From: Trinickia symbiotica
GTDB taxonomy: Bacteria; Pseudomonadota; Gammaproteobacteria; Burkholderiales; Burkholderiaceae
Length of the DNA stretch: 64,000 nt
Assembly (NCBI RefSeq): GCF_002934455.1
Contig: NZ_PTIR01000011.1
Span: 62,001 to 126,000, forward strand
Direction: 5' to 3'
Below the pieces are notes generated by a model. That model was not told where the DNA came from. It worked only from the letters and a program-made list of their open reading frames with translations, and searched no databases. This document shows positions 1 through 12,130 of the stretch, piece after piece (position 1 is the first letter of the stretch; every line of letters begins with the position of its first letter). The translations under genes and the position numbers were made by a program.

Positions 1-703
<703 letters not shown>

Positions 704-759
704 TCAGTTGATCCCGCATTATCGCAGGCAAGCCCGGGCTTGCGTTCACCGGGGCAGGA

Positions 760-1998
760 TCATTGGCTGAATAGCCGACGCGTTGCCGCCGAGCCGGCCG
801 GAATGCCGGCCTCCTCGAGCTTCGCATAGAGCGTCATGAGCTGCTTCTCGATCGCGAGCAATGCCGCTTCGGGCAGCGGCCGCCGCTGATCGTCGACGAC
901 GCGTCCCCCGATGCGCTCGGCGAGCGACTTCGCGTAGTCGCACATGAGCCTGAACGGCAAGATGTCTTCGTCGGCGACGGGCACGTCGAGAATCAGCGTG
1001 ATCGTCTGCCCTCCCTTGTAGGTGAGGTCGTCGCGCAGAAAATTGGTATCGCCGAACTGCAGCATGAAGACGGGGCTTTGCTTCGCATCGAGCTTCACGA
1101 AGCGCGTGCCGTCGCGTGAGAGCAGCAAGCCGTCTTGAGAAGCGACGGCCTGCACGTAGTTCGCCGACCATGGCGCGCCGTCGGAAAGCACGTTGATCGA
1201 GAGCTGCGCATCGCACTGCGCCGAGAATGCGTCGAGCTCGCGCGCCATCGAGACCGTCTCGAGCATGTCGGGAAACTCCGGCCCGCCGTCTACCGCGTCG
1301 GCAAACTGCTGCACGCCCGAGACGAATTCGGAAAACTCGAGCTCGTTGAGCGCGCCCGATCGATTCGCGAGCTGCACGGCCGCGCGCATCTCTTCATAGC
1401 GATGCCCGCTTTGCAGCAGCTCCCAGCCGGCCCCGCCTTCGGGCTTGCCTTCGATATAGACGGGCTTGCTGCCCGCACGCCGCAGCCTTTGCGCAAACGG
1501 CATCGCCTTGTCGCCGGCAATGGGGCCGCCGAGGCGGATCGGCACGACGCAGTCGATGCGCCGATCGACGACGTGCGGCGGCGCGGCCGAGATCGTCGTC
1601 GCGGCCGGAGCGATCGGCTCCTCGGGCTTCGCGGCGCCACTCTCGTCGATCGAGGGCTCCGCTTCGTCCAGATAGCCGTTCGGTATCGTACTGTCGGCTT
1701 GGATGTCGGCCGGTGTGTCGAGCGGCGCGGCGCCGCCGAAGCTCGGCTCGATGCGCCCGCTCGCCCCTTGGCGCGGGGCCTCCCCCACATCCGGCTCGCG
1801 CCGCGCGGTCGGACGCGCGGGCTCGATGAACGGCCGCTCTTCCTCGTGATCGTGGCGCGTATGCGGATCGACAGTATCGGGCGGCATTGGTCTCGGCATC
1901 CGGCGACGGACCTTCGCCGCAGCCCACGCGTTGTACACGACCACGCCCCCTACCACCACGGCACCCGCGCCGATCAATCCGAGTGTCAACTCGTCCAT
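760..1998 (-). CDS. zipA: Cell division protein ZipA
   Basis: This 412-residue protein anchors FtsZ to the inner membrane at the division septum. The start chosen is the ATG at 1996-1998. It gives the N-terminus MDELTLGLIGAGAVVVGGVV, a single membrane segment at about residues 3-25 followed by the basic stretch KVRRR, as expected for an N-out bitopic protein. A low-complexity Pro/Glu/Ala-rich linker follows at about residues 30-200. The C-terminal third, with segments such as GGQTITLILDVP and LAERIGGRVVDDQRRP, matches the ZipA FtsZ-binding domain. An open frame extends 46 codons upstream but has no family resemblance and lies over the end of smc. The gene sits 88 bp after smc and 80 bp before ligA, probably in one transcription unit. 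Confidence 0.88.
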   Translation of the reverse strand: MDELTLGLIGAGAVVVGGVVVYNAWAAAKVRRRMPRPMPPDTVDPHTRHDHEEERPFIEPARPTARREPDVGEAPRQGASGRIEPSFGGAAPLDTPADIQADSTIPNGYLDEAEPSIDESGAAKPEEPIAPAATTISAAPPHVVDRRIDCVVPIRLGGPIAGDKAMPFAQRLRRAGSKPVYIEGKPEGGAGWELLQSGHRYEEMRAAVQLANRSGALNELEFSEFVSGVQQFADAVDGGPEFPDMLETVSMARELDAFSAQCDAQLSINVLSDGAPWSANYVQAVASQDGLLLSRDGTRFVKLDAKQSPVFMLQFGDTNFLRDDLTYKGGQTITLILDVPVADEDILPFRLMCDYAKSLAERIGGRVVDDQRRPLPEAALLAIEKQLMTLYAKLEEAGIPAGSAATRRLFSQ

Positions 1999-2086
1999 GC
2001 ACGCTCCATCAAGCATTCTTCTGTGGGCCGCCGGCCCGGGCCGGCGCATCGCGCCAATGCGCGCCGCGTCGGCCGACCGTTCAATG

Positions 2087-5000
2087 TCAAGCCGTATTCT
2101 GGGCGAAACCCGCGGCCGTTTCCATGTCGACGGCAACGATACGCGAGACGCCTTGCTCCTGCATCGTCACGCCGATAAGCTGCTGCGCCATTTCCATTGC
2201 GATCTTGTTGTGCGAGATGAAGAGGAACTGTGTTTTGTCCGACATCGCCCGAACGAGGTTCGCGAACCGCTCGGTGTTGGCGTCGTCGAGCGGGGCGTCG
2301 ACTTCGTCGAGCAGACAGAATGGCGCCGGATTCAACTGGAACATCGCGAAGACGAGCGCGGTCGCGGTCAGCGCTTTTTCGCCGCCCGACAGCAAATGAA
2401 TCGTGGAGTTCTTTTTGCCGGGCGGCTGCGCCATCACCTGCACGCCCGCATCGAGAATTTCGTCGCCCGTCATGATCAGCTTCGCCTGGCCGCCGCCAAA
2501 AAGGCGCGGGAAGAGCTCGCCGAAATGCCGGTTGACCTCATCGAACGTACCCTGCAGCAATGTGCGCGTTTCCTGATCGATCTTGCGAATCGCGTCCTCG
2601 AGCGTCTCGATGGCGCGCGTGAGATCGGCCGATTGCGCATCGAGGAACGTCTTGCGCTCGCTCGCCGCGGCCAGCTCCTCGAGCGCCGCCATGTTGACGG
2701 GGCCGAGTGCGTTGATCGCATTGTTGATGCGCGTCACCTCGCCCTGCAGGTAGGACGGCTTCATGTCCGGCGTCAGCTTCTGCTGCAATTGCGCTTCGTC
2801 GACGCCGGCCTCGCTCAACTGCTCGACGAACTGCTCCCCGGAGATTCGCGCGGCCTGCTCCTTCAATTGAAGCTCGGTGATCCGGTCGCGCAGCGGCTGC
2901 AGCGAACGCTCGGCCGTGAGCCGCAGCTCGTCCGCCTGGCGTAGCTTCGCCGTCAGGTCGTCGAGTTCCGTGCGCGCCGCGCCGAGCGCGGCTTCCTTCG
3001 CCGCGCGGACCTCGAGCGCATCTTGCAGGCCCGTGTGCGCGGTCTGCTCGTTGATCGTCTCCAACTCGGCTCGCGCATCGTCGAGAGAAGCGGCAACGCG
3101 CTCGCTCTGATCGTGCGCGACCTGGATGTTCCGCTTCAGCTCCTCGATCCGCGTCGCCACGTTGCGCGCGGCGAAGCGCGCGTCGGTCGCCGCGCGCTCG
3201 AGATCGCGCGCCTGCGTGCGCGCCGCGCCGAGCTCCTCGTCGAGCGCCTCGAACGACAGCTGATTTTCTTCAAAGCGCGCCTGCAGTTCGGCGAGCTCGC
3301 CGTCGTGCCGCTCGAAATTGCCCTCCGATTCGGCTCGCTGCGCACGCTGCTCCTCGATCTGCGCCTTGATTTCCTCGAGTTCTTCGCGAATCTGCGTGCT
3401 GCGCTGCGTGTAGCGCTCGTGGGCCTGCGCGAGCTTCAGCACCTCCAACTGCAGCGCATGGACGCGCTGGGTCGCGCGCTCGGCTTGCGCGCGTTCATCG
3501 GCGAGCGTTTGCGAAGCCTGCGTATAAGCGGCCTCGGCGCGAATCGCCGCGGTCTTCGCCTCGTCGGCCAAGAGCGTCTGCGCGCGAAGCTGGCGCGTGA
3601 GATTCTCGATTTCCTGCTGACGCGCGAGCATGCCGGCCTGCTCCGAATCGGCCGCATAGAGCTGCACGCCGACGCGTGTGACGATATGCCCCGCCTTGAC
3701 GACGAGCGCGGCGCCCTCGGGCAACTGCGAGCGCATCGCGAGCGCTTGCGGCAGATCGTCGGCGATATAGACCGTGCCGAGCCAATCCGAAAGCACGGCG
3801 CGCAAGCCCGCATCGTCGATGCGGACGAGCGAGAGCAGCGTCGTGAGTCCGGCCGGCGTTTCGCGCGGCGTCGCAGCCGACGGCGGCGCGTAGAAAGCCA
3901 GCTTGGCGGGCGGCGCATCGCTTGCGAACGCCTTCACCCAGTCGAGGTTCGAGATTTCGAGCGCGGCCAACCGCTCGCGCAGGACCGACTCGAGCGCCGT
4001 TTCCCAGCCCGCCTCGATATGAAGCTTCTTCCATAGCCGCGGCAGGCCGCCGAGCTCGTGCTTGTCGAGCCAAGGCTGGATCTTGCCCTCGGTCTGCACA
4101 TTCTCCTGAAGCTGCTTGAGCGCGACGAGACGCGCCTCGAGCTGGTGAATCTGGGCGCTCTCGGACTGCACGCGCTCGTGGGCCGCGCGGCGCTCGGCGT
4201 CGTGCACCGGCAGCGCTTCCTGCGCGTCGGCGAGCCGCGCTTGAGCCTCGCTCAGAATCTCTTCGTGCTCAGCGAGCTGGATTCGCTGTTCTTCGAGCTG
4301 GGCCTCGTCGGGCGCGTCGAGGCCGCTCGCCTCCGTCTGAAGGCGCTCCTGGCGCTGCTGCAGCTGCTGCAGCTGCTGATCGGCATTGCGCTGGTGAGCG
4401 GCCTCGAGCTTGAGCGCCTGCTCCGTCTGCGCGATCGCGCCCCGCTCGTCGTTGAGTTGCCCCTGCGCATCGCGCCAGCGCGCCTCGAGCGTCGGCAGCG
4501 CGTCGTGCCTGGCGGCGGCCTCCTCTTCGGCGATCGCGGCTTTTTCTTCCGCGATGGCAAGCTGCGCCTCGGTATCCTCGAGATCGCCGCGCGCTTTTTC
4601 GGCCTGCATCTGCCACTGCTCGCGCTGCGCCGTCAGCGCGGCGATCTGCGCCTGGACGCGGTTGCGCGATTCGATGATGAACTTGATCTCGGCCTCGAGC
4701 CGGCTCACTTCGGCGTTGGCCTCGTAGAGCGCGCCTTGCGCGCCCTGCATCGCGTCGCTGGCCGCGTAGTGCGCGACACGCAGCGTTTCGAGCTCCGCCT
4801 CGACCTCGCGCAGCTTGGCCGTCTGAGCTTCGAGATCGATCTGTGCCTCGGAGATGGCGCGCTGCTGGCGCGCCTGCTCGGCGGCCGCCTCGTTCTTGCG
4901 AAGCAGCCAGAGCAGGCGCTGCTTCTCCTCGCCCTCGGCCTGCAGCTCCTTGAACTTCGTCGCCACGACGGCCTGCGCTTCGAGCTTCTCGAGATTCGTG

Positions 5001-5605
5001 CCGAGCTCGCGCACGATATCCTCGACGCGCGTCAGGTTCTCGCGCGTGTCGTGCAGGCGGTTCTCCGTTTCGCGCCGGCGTTCCTTGTACTTCGACACGC
5101 CCGCGGCCTCTTCGAGAAACACGCGCAGCTCTTCGGGCTTCGCCTCGATGATGCGCGCGATCATGCCCTGGCCGATGATGGCGTAGGCGCGCGGCCCGAG
5201 GCCCGTCCCGAGGAAGATGTCCTGAATGTCGCGCCGGCGCGCCGGCAGATTGTTGATGTAGTAGCTCGACGTGCCGTCTCGCGTCAGCACGCGCTTGACC
5301 GCGATCTCGGCGTACTGGCCCCATTGGCCCGCCGCGCGGCCGTCCGAATTGTCGAACACGAGCTCGACGCTCGCCCGGCTGCCGGGCTTGCGCGCCGTCG
5401 ATCCGTTGAAGATCACGTCTTGCATCGATTCGCCGCGCAGCTCGGACGCGCGCGATTCGCCGAGCACCCAGCGGACGGCATCGATGATGTTCGACTTACC
5501 GCAGCCGTTGGGCCCGACGACCCCGACCAGCTGGCCGGGTACCTGAAAATGCGTGGGATCGACGAAGGACTTGAAGCCAGCGAGTTTGATCGAGGTGAGA
5601 CGCAC
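2087..5605 (-). CDS. smc: Chromosome segregation protein SMC
   Basis: SMC is the structural ATPase of bacterial condensin. From the GTG at 5603-5605 the protein is 1172 residues, a typical SMC length. It opens with VRLTSIKLAGFKSF and has Walker A GPNGCGKSN at residues 31-39. Two long coiled-coil arms rich in Glu, Ala, Gln and Arg flank a hinge at roughly 510-640. The C-terminal head carries the ABC signature LLSGGEKALTA and Walker B CLLDEVDAPLDD. A TTG lies 33 bp upstream in frame, but the GTG matches the usual family N-terminus; neither has a strong ribosome-binding site. No ScpA or ScpB gene is adjacent. smc is the first gene of the leftward unit with zipA and ligA and is divergent from dapC across a 189-bp spacer. 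Confidence 0.95.
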   Translation of the reverse strand: MRLTSIKLAGFKSFVDPTHFQVPGQLVGVVGPNGCGKSNIIDAVRWVLGESRASELRGESMQDVIFNGSTARKPGSRASVELVFDNSDGRAAGQWGQYAEIAVKRVLTRDGTSSYYINNLPARRRDIQDIFLGTGLGPRAYAIIGQGMIARIIEAKPEELRVFLEEAAGVSKYKERRRETENRLHDTRENLTRVEDIVRELGTNLEKLEAQAVVATKFKELQAEGEEKQRLLWLLRKNEAAAEQARQQRAISEAQIDLEAQTAKLREVEAELETLRVAHYAASDAMQGAQGALYEANAEVSRLEAEIKFIIESRNRVQAQIAALTAQREQWQMQAEKARGDLEDTEAQLAIAEEKAAIAEEEAAARHDALPTLEARWRDAQGQLNDERGAIAQTEQALKLEAAHQRNADQQLQQLQQRQERLQTEASGLDAPDEAQLEEQRIQLAEHEEILSEAQARLADAQEALPVHDAERRAAHERVQSESAQIHQLEARLVALKQLQENVQTEGKIQPWLDKHELGGLPRLWKKLHIEAGWETALESVLRERLAALEISNLDWVKAFASDAPPAKLAFYAPPSAATPRETPAGLTTLLSLVRIDDAGLRAVLSDWLGTVYIADDLPQALAMRSQLPEGAALVVKAGHIVTRVGVQLYAADSEQAGMLARQQEIENLTRQLRAQTLLADEAKTAAIRAEAAYTQASQTLADERAQAERATQRVHALQLEVLKLAQAHERYTQRSTQIREELEEIKAQIEEQRAQRAESEGNFERHDGELAELQARFEENQLSFEALDEELGAARTQARDLERAATDARFAARNVATRIEELKRNIQVAHDQSERVAASLDDARAELETINEQTAHTGLQDALEVRAAKEAALGAARTELDDLTAKLRQADELRLTAERSLQPLRDRITELQLKEQAARISGEQFVEQLSEAGVDEAQLQQKLTPDMKPSYLQGEVTRINNAINALGPVNMAALEELAAASERKTFLDAQSADLTRAIETLEDAIRKIDQETRTLLQGTFDEVNRHFGELFPRLFGGGQAKLIMTGDEILDAGVQVMAQPPGKKNSTIHLLSGGEKALTATALVFAMFQLNPAPFCLLDEVDAPLDDANTERFANLVRAMSDKTQFLFISHNKIAMEMAQQLIGVTMQEQGVSRIVAVDMETAAGFAQNTA

Positions 5606-5680
5606 GGCGATTTCGCTGTTTTTGAATAAGATCGGCAATCATACCATCGGGTCCGGCGCCGTCGAGTCGCCCCGCGGGGC

Positions 5681-5686
5681 TATAAT
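5681..5686 (+). promoter_or_regulatory. Candidate -10 box for dapC
   Basis: An exact TATAAT lies in the smc/dapC divergent spacer, about 109 bp before the dapC GTG. No convincing -35 hexamer is visible 16-18 bp upstream, where the sequence is very GC-rich, so the call rests on the -10 match and its position only. Confidence 0.4.
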
Positions 5687-5794
5687 TGCCCGCTTCCGAC
5701 GATTCGTGATTTTTTGGCGCGCCCAGCGCCGGCATGGTGCGCTTCGACGCGCAGGCCGGCATCGCGCATCCCGTTCCGCACCGCCGAGCTCAAC

Positions 5795-7003
5795 GTGAAC
5801 GCACTGAACCCTCGCCTCGATCTGCTTCAGCCCTATCCGTTCGAAAAGCTGCGCGTGCTGCTGAAAGAGGCGACGCCGCCCGCCACCTTGCCGCACATCA
5901 GTTTCGGCATCGGCGAGCCGAAGCATGCCACGCCGACGCTGATCCGCGAGGCGATCGTCGCTTCGCTCGATGCACTCTCGAGCTACCCGGCCACCGCCGG
6001 CTCTGGCGCGCTGCGCGAGGCCATCGCGCGCTGGACGACGAACCGCTACGGCTTGCCCGCGCTCGATCCGGCCACCGACGTGCTGCCGGTCTCGGGCTCG
6101 CGCGAAGCGCTTTTCGCGCTCGCGCAGACCGTCGTCGACGGGACGCGCGAAGGCGCGGTCGTGCTCTGCCCGAACCCGTTCTATCAGATCTACGAAGGCG
6201 CGGCGCTTCTTGCCGGCGCTGAAGCCCACTTCGCGAACAGCGACCCCGCGCGCAACTTCGCCTGCGACTACGGCGCCGTGCCCGACGAGGTCTGGGCGCG
6301 CACGCAGCTCCTCTACGTCTGCTCGCCGGGCAACCCGACGGGGGCCGTGCTCACGCTCGACGATTGGCGCGAACTCTTTGCGCTCTCCGACCGCCACGGA
6401 TTCGTGATCGCATCGGACGAATGCTATTCGGAGATCTATTTCGACGAGGCGACGCCGCCGCTCGGCGGCCTCGAGGCGGCGCACCGGCTCGGCCGCGGCT
6501 ACGAGCGGCTCGTCATGCTCTCGAGCCTGTCGAAGCGCTCGAACGTGCCCGGCATGCGCTCCGGCTTCGTGGCCGGCGATGCGGTGCTGCTGAAGAAGTT
6601 CCTGCTCTACCGCACCTATCATGGCGCCGCGCTCTCGACGGTCTACCAGGCGGCCAGCATTGCGGCATGGAACGACGAAACGCACGTACGCGAGAACCGC
6701 GCGAAGTACATTCAGAAATTTTCGACCGTCAGGCCGATGCTGTCGGAGGTGCTCGACGTGAGGATGCCCGATGCAGCCTTCTACCTCTGGGCCAACGTAG
6801 CGCGCACGGGCCTCTCGGACACCGAGTTCGCCCGACGTCTCTACGCCGACTATAATGTGACCGTTTTGCCGGGGTCGTATCTTGCACGAACCGCTCACGG
6901 CACGAACCCGGGCCGCGATTTCGTCCGCATTGCGCTCGTCGCCGACGTGAGCGAATGCGTCGAAGGCGCACGCCGCATCGTCGATTTCTGCCGCGCGCTG
7001 TGA
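5795..7003 (+). CDS. dapC: Succinyldiaminopimelate transaminase DapC
   Basis: This fold-type I PLP aminotransferase converts N-succinyl-2-amino-6-ketopimelate to N-succinyl-LL-2,6-diaminopimelate in the lysine/diaminopimelate pathway. The GTG at 5795 gives 402 residues beginning VNALNPRLDLLQPYPFEKLR, the usual DapC opening. An in-frame TTG at 5714 adds 27 residues with no family likeness. Landmarks are the ISFGIGEPKH substrate segment, CSPGNPTGAV, SDECYSEIYF (the Asp that contacts the PLP ring nitrogen) and SSLSKRSNVPGMRSG with the PLP Schiff-base lysine. It is followed 81 bp later by dapD and then dapE, which supports DapC rather than a generic aminotransferase. Confidence 0.93.
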   Translation: MNALNPRLDLLQPYPFEKLRVLLKEATPPATLPHISFGIGEPKHATPTLIREAIVASLDALSSYPATAGSGALREAIARWTTNRYGLPALDPATDVLPVSGSREALFALAQTVVDGTREGAVVLCPNPFYQIYEGAALLAGAEAHFANSDPARNFACDYGAVPDEVWARTQLLYVCSPGNPTGAVLTLDDWRELFALSDRHGFVIASDECYSEIYFDEATPPLGGLEAAHRLGRGYERLVMLSSLSKRSNVPGMRSGFVAGDAVLLKKFLLYRTYHGAALSTVYQAASIAAWNDETHVRENRAKYIQKFSTVRPMLSEVLDVRMPDAAFYLWANVARTGLSDTEFARRLYADYNVTVLPGSYLARTAHGTNPGRDFVRIALVADVSECVEGARRIVDFCRAL

Positions 7004-7084
7004 CTCTCGCGCGGGCACGCGTGAAGCGCGCATCCGTCGCGCTCGCGCTCGATCCACCGATATCCAATCCGCCAGACCACGAAC

Positions 7085-7911
<827 letters not shown>

Positions 7912-7912
<1 letters not shown>

Positions 7913-8277
7913 TGGCGGCGAAAGGGCGAACGATCGTCTACGGCATTCCGAACTGCGACACCGTCAAGAAGGCCCGCACGTGGCTCGAAGCGCGCGGCGT
8001 GGCGTTTGAATTCCAGGATTTCAAAAAAGCCGGCCTCAGCGCTGCGCTCGTGAAGTCGTGGCTGGCCGACGTGTCGATTGAGTCGCTGCTGAACCGCCGC
8101 GGCACCACGTGGCGCGGCCTGCCCGACGAAGCAAAGGCCGCCGCCGAGACCCTCGACGGTGCGATCGCGCTCATGGTCGAGAAGCCGTCGATCGTCAAGC
8201 GGCCCGTGGTGGTCGTCGACGGACGCGTCAAGTCGCTCGGCTTCTCCGCGGACGAATACGCATCGCTCTTCGGCTGA
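7912..8277 (+). CDS. ArsC/Spx-family reductase-like protein (YffB type)
   Basis: This is a 121-residue thioredoxin-fold protein of the ArsC family. It has the motif IVYGIPNCDTVKKARTWL with a single active-site-like cysteine at residue 15, and the family core RPVVVVDGRVKSLGF near the C-terminus. The second cysteine of a CxxC pair is absent, as in YffB-like members, so true arsenate reductase activity is unlikely; glutathione-dependent thiol reduction has been proposed for such proteins. Its ATG overlaps the dapD stop codon and dapE follows 79 bp later. In many proteobacteria this gene travels with dapE, but no direct role in diaminopimelate synthesis is established. Confidence 0.88.
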
Positions 8278-8341
8278 CCGATCGGCGCGGCGGTCTCGCG
8301 CCCGCCCGCCGCCCGCAGGCGGTCCGGCCAACTTTTATTGA

Positions 8342-9496
<1,155 letters not shown>

Positions 9497-9527
9497 CGCC
9501 GAGCGCGCAATCGAGGAGCCGCTGACG

Positions 9528-10424
9528 ATGACGACGCCCATGACCCCGTTCACCACCGTGCGCGATCTGCTGCGCTACGCCGTGTCCCGTTTTACCGCCG
9601 CGCAGCTCGCCTTCGGCCACGGCACGGCGAATGCCTACGACGAAGCCGCCTATTTGATTCTGCACACGCTGCACCTGCCGCTCGATACGCTCGATCCGTT
9701 TCTCGACGCGCGGCTGCTGGACACCGAAATCGCGGACGTGCTGAAGGTCATCGAGCGGCGCGCGACGGAGCGCGTGCCGGCGGCCTACCTCACGAACGAG
9801 GCATGGATGCACGGGCGGCGCTTTTATGTCGACGAGCGCGTGATCGTGCCGCGCTCGTTCATCGGCGAGCTGCTCGAGGATGGGCTGCAGCCGTACGTTG
9901 CCGATCCCGACGAAGTCGCCGCCGTGCTCGAGCTGTGCACGGGTTCGGGGTGCCTCGCGATCCTGGCCGCCGAGGCATTTCCGAATGCCGACGTCGATGC
10001 GGTCGATATTTCGCCGCAAGCAATCGAAGTGGCGCGTATCAACGTCGCCGACTACGGGCTCGATGACCGCGTCGCTCTTTTCGAGGGCGATCTGTTCGCC
10101 CCGCTGCCCGAGCGACGCTACAACGTCATTCTCGCGAATCCGCCCTACGTGAACCGCTCGTCGATGGAAATACTGCCGGCCGAATATCGGCACGAGCCCG
10201 AGCTCGCGCTCGCCGGCGGCGAAGACGGCATGGACGTCGTCCGCCGGATCGTGGGAGCGGCACGCTCGTGGCTAGAGGACGACGGCGTGCTCGTCGTCGA
10301 AATCGGCAACGAGCGCCATAACGTGGAGGCAGCGTTCGGCGGGCTCGATCTCGTCTGGTTGCCGACGAGCGCCGGCGAAGACAGCGTGTTTCTGATCCAG
10401 GCGAGCGATCTGCCCGAGCTTTGA
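9528..10424 (+). CDS. prmB: 50S ribosomal protein L3 N5-glutamine methyltransferase PrmB
   Basis: This SAM-dependent class I methyltransferase of the HemK/PrmA family methylates a glutamine of ribosomal protein L3. The ATG at 9528 follows GAGGAG at 9513-9518, giving 298 residues. An upstream in-frame TTG overlaps dapE and looks less likely. Motifs are VLELCTGSGCLAILAAEAF (SAM motif I), VDAVDISPQAIEVARIN, and ILANPPYV, the NPPY glutamine-binding motif. The N-terminal helical domain includes VPAAYLTNEAWMHGR, which in this family separates PrmB (L3) from PrmC (release factors). It is the last gene of the dap run. Confidence 0.9.
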   Translation: MTTPMTPFTTVRDLLRYAVSRFTAAQLAFGHGTANAYDEAAYLILHTLHLPLDTLDPFLDARLLDTEIADVLKVIERRATERVPAAYLTNEAWMHGRRFYVDERVIVPRSFIGELLEDGLQPYVADPDEVAAVLELCTGSGCLAILAAEAFPNADVDAVDISPQAIEVARINVADYGLDDRVALFEGDLFAPLPERRYNVILANPPYVNRSSMEILPAEYRHEPELALAGGEDGMDVVRRIVGAARSWLEDDGVLVVEIGNERHNVEAAFGGLDLVWLPTSAGEDSVFLIQASDLPEL

Positions 10425-10568
10425 TCGACCGCCCTTGCGGCGCTCAGGCGCGCTTTCCGTCGCGCGCACGCGGAAGATCCGCCCCTCATCGGACGGCGTT
10501 CGGTAAGATGCGAACCGGCGGCGCTTCGAGCGTCGCCGGGTAGACCGAACCGGCAGTCTCGCGCACGC

Positions 10569-12026
10569 ATGCAATTCGAATTCAACTGGCTCTCGCTTGG
10601 CACGCTCATCTTCGTCTCGCATACGCTTGGCGTCATCGCGGCCATCCATGCCATCCTCAATACGCGTACATCGCAAGGCGCCGTCGCGTGGGCCGTCTCG
10701 CTCGTCGCGATGCCGTACCTTACGCTGATCCCCTATCTTTTTCTCGGCCGCAGCAAGTTCGCCGGCTATGTCGATGCGCGCCGCCTCGAAAACGAATTGC
10801 TGCGCACGCGCGCGCATCCGAGCGCCTGGGACACGCACGCGTCATCCGCGGGCCGCCCCGCCGACGCGCTCGGCCACCATGTCGTGCGCGCGCTGACGGG
10901 GCTTTCCGGCATGCCGTTTCTGCCCGGCAACGCGGTGCGCACGCTCGTCAACGGCGATGCGACCTTCGGCGCGATCCTCGACGCGATCGAGAACGCGCGC
11001 CGTTATGTGCTCGTGCAGTTCTTCATCGTACGCGACGATCCGCTCGGCACGATGGTGAAGGATCTGCTGATCGCCAAAGCCCGCGAAGGCGTGCGCGTCT
11101 GCTTCCTTTACGACAGCATCGGCTCGTTCGATCTTCCGCAACGGTATGTGGCCGAGCTGCTGGCCGGCGGCGTCGAAATCCATCCGTTCGCGACCAACCG
11201 GCGCTTCGTCAATCGATTCCAGCTCAACTTCCGCAACCACCGCAAGATCGTCGTCGTCGACGGCGAGCGCGCCTTCGTCGGCGGTCATAACATCGGCGTC
11301 GAGTACCTGGGCGGAAATCCACGGCTTTCGCCGTGGCGCGACACGCACATCGACATGCGCGGTCCCGTCGTGGCGAGCGTGCAGTTCGTCTTTCTCGAGG
11401 ACTGGCACTGGGCGACGCAGCGGCTGCCGCGGCTCGAGCCGTCGCAGGCCGAAGAGCCGCAGCCGCAGCATGGGCACGACATGCACTGCCTCGTGGTCGC
11501 GCCGAGTCCGGCGGACAAAGGCGAGACGGGTTCGCTGTTCTTCGTCGAGGCGATTCACGCGGCACGCGAGCGAATCTGGATTACGACGCCCTACCTGATC
11601 CCGGATGAGGCCGTATTCGCGGCGCTGCGCCTTGCGGTCATGCGCGGCGTGGACGCGCGGATTCTCATTCCGAGCCGGCGCGATCATTATGTGGTTTTCG
11701 AGGCATCGAAGCTTTATGCGTACGACCTCATTCGGGCGGGCGTGCGCATTTTTCGGTACCGCCCCGGCTTCCTGCATCAAAAGGTCGTACTGATCGATAA
11801 CGTGGCCGCAGCGGTCGGCAGCGCCAACCTCGACAATCGATCGTTTCGCCTCAACTTCGAGATCATGGTCTTGACGATCGATCATGAATTCGCCGCTGAA
11901 GTCGAAGCGATGCTGGCCGAGGACTTTGTACTCGCTTACGAGGTCGATCGCAGCGAATATCGGGAAGCGCCTGCGCTAAGACGCGTGACCATGCACGTGG
12001 CTCGGCTTTTTTCCCCGATTTTGTAA
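10569..12026 (+). CDS. cls: Cardiolipin synthase (phospholipase D superfamily)
   Basis: This is a 485-residue inner-membrane enzyme that makes cardiolipin by transferring a phosphatidyl group between phospholipids. Two N-terminal membrane segments (about residues 7-30 and 38-58) precede two PLD domains. Each carries an HxKx4D motif: NHRKIVVVDG with FVGGHNIGVEYLG, and LHQKVVLIDN with VGSANLDNRSF. Length and topology fit ClsA. It is a stand-alone gene, 144 bp after prmB and 104 bp before the convergent cyclase-like gene. The family-level call is firm; the choice between ClsA, B and C paralogues is inferred. Confidence 0.9.
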   Translation: MQFEFNWLSLGTLIFVSHTLGVIAAIHAILNTRTSQGAVAWAVSLVAMPYLTLIPYLFLGRSKFAGYVDARRLENELLRTRAHPSAWDTHASSAGRPADALGHHVVRALTGLSGMPFLPGNAVRTLVNGDATFGAILDAIENARRYVLVQFFIVRDDPLGTMVKDLLIAKAREGVRVCFLYDSIGSFDLPQRYVAELLAGGVEIHPFATNRRFVNRFQLNFRNHRKIVVVDGERAFVGGHNIGVEYLGGNPRLSPWRDTHIDMRGPVVASVQFVFLEDWHWATQRLPRLEPSQAEEPQPQHGHDMHCLVVAPSPADKGETGSLFFVEAIHAARERIWITTPYLIPDEAVFAALRLAVMRGVDARILIPSRRDHYVVFEASKLYAYDLIRAGVRIFRYRPGFLHQKVVLIDNVAAAVGSANLDNRSFRLNFEIMVLTIDHEFAAEVEAMLAEDFVLAYEVDRSEYREAPALRRVTMHVARLFSPIL

Positions 12027-12130
12027 CTGACGTCGGCGGTTCTGTCGGCCAAAAACTCGAGGCTCACGCGCCGCCGGCCACTTGTACTAGCGCGAAAAAA
12101 CGACGCTGGTGCAACCACGCCGCTTCACCG

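Noticed and set aside
4058-5629. Long plus-strand open frame opposite smc
   Set aside because: It is Leu/Arg-rich low-complexity sequence produced by the antisense of coiled-coil codons; no family features or ribosome-binding site.
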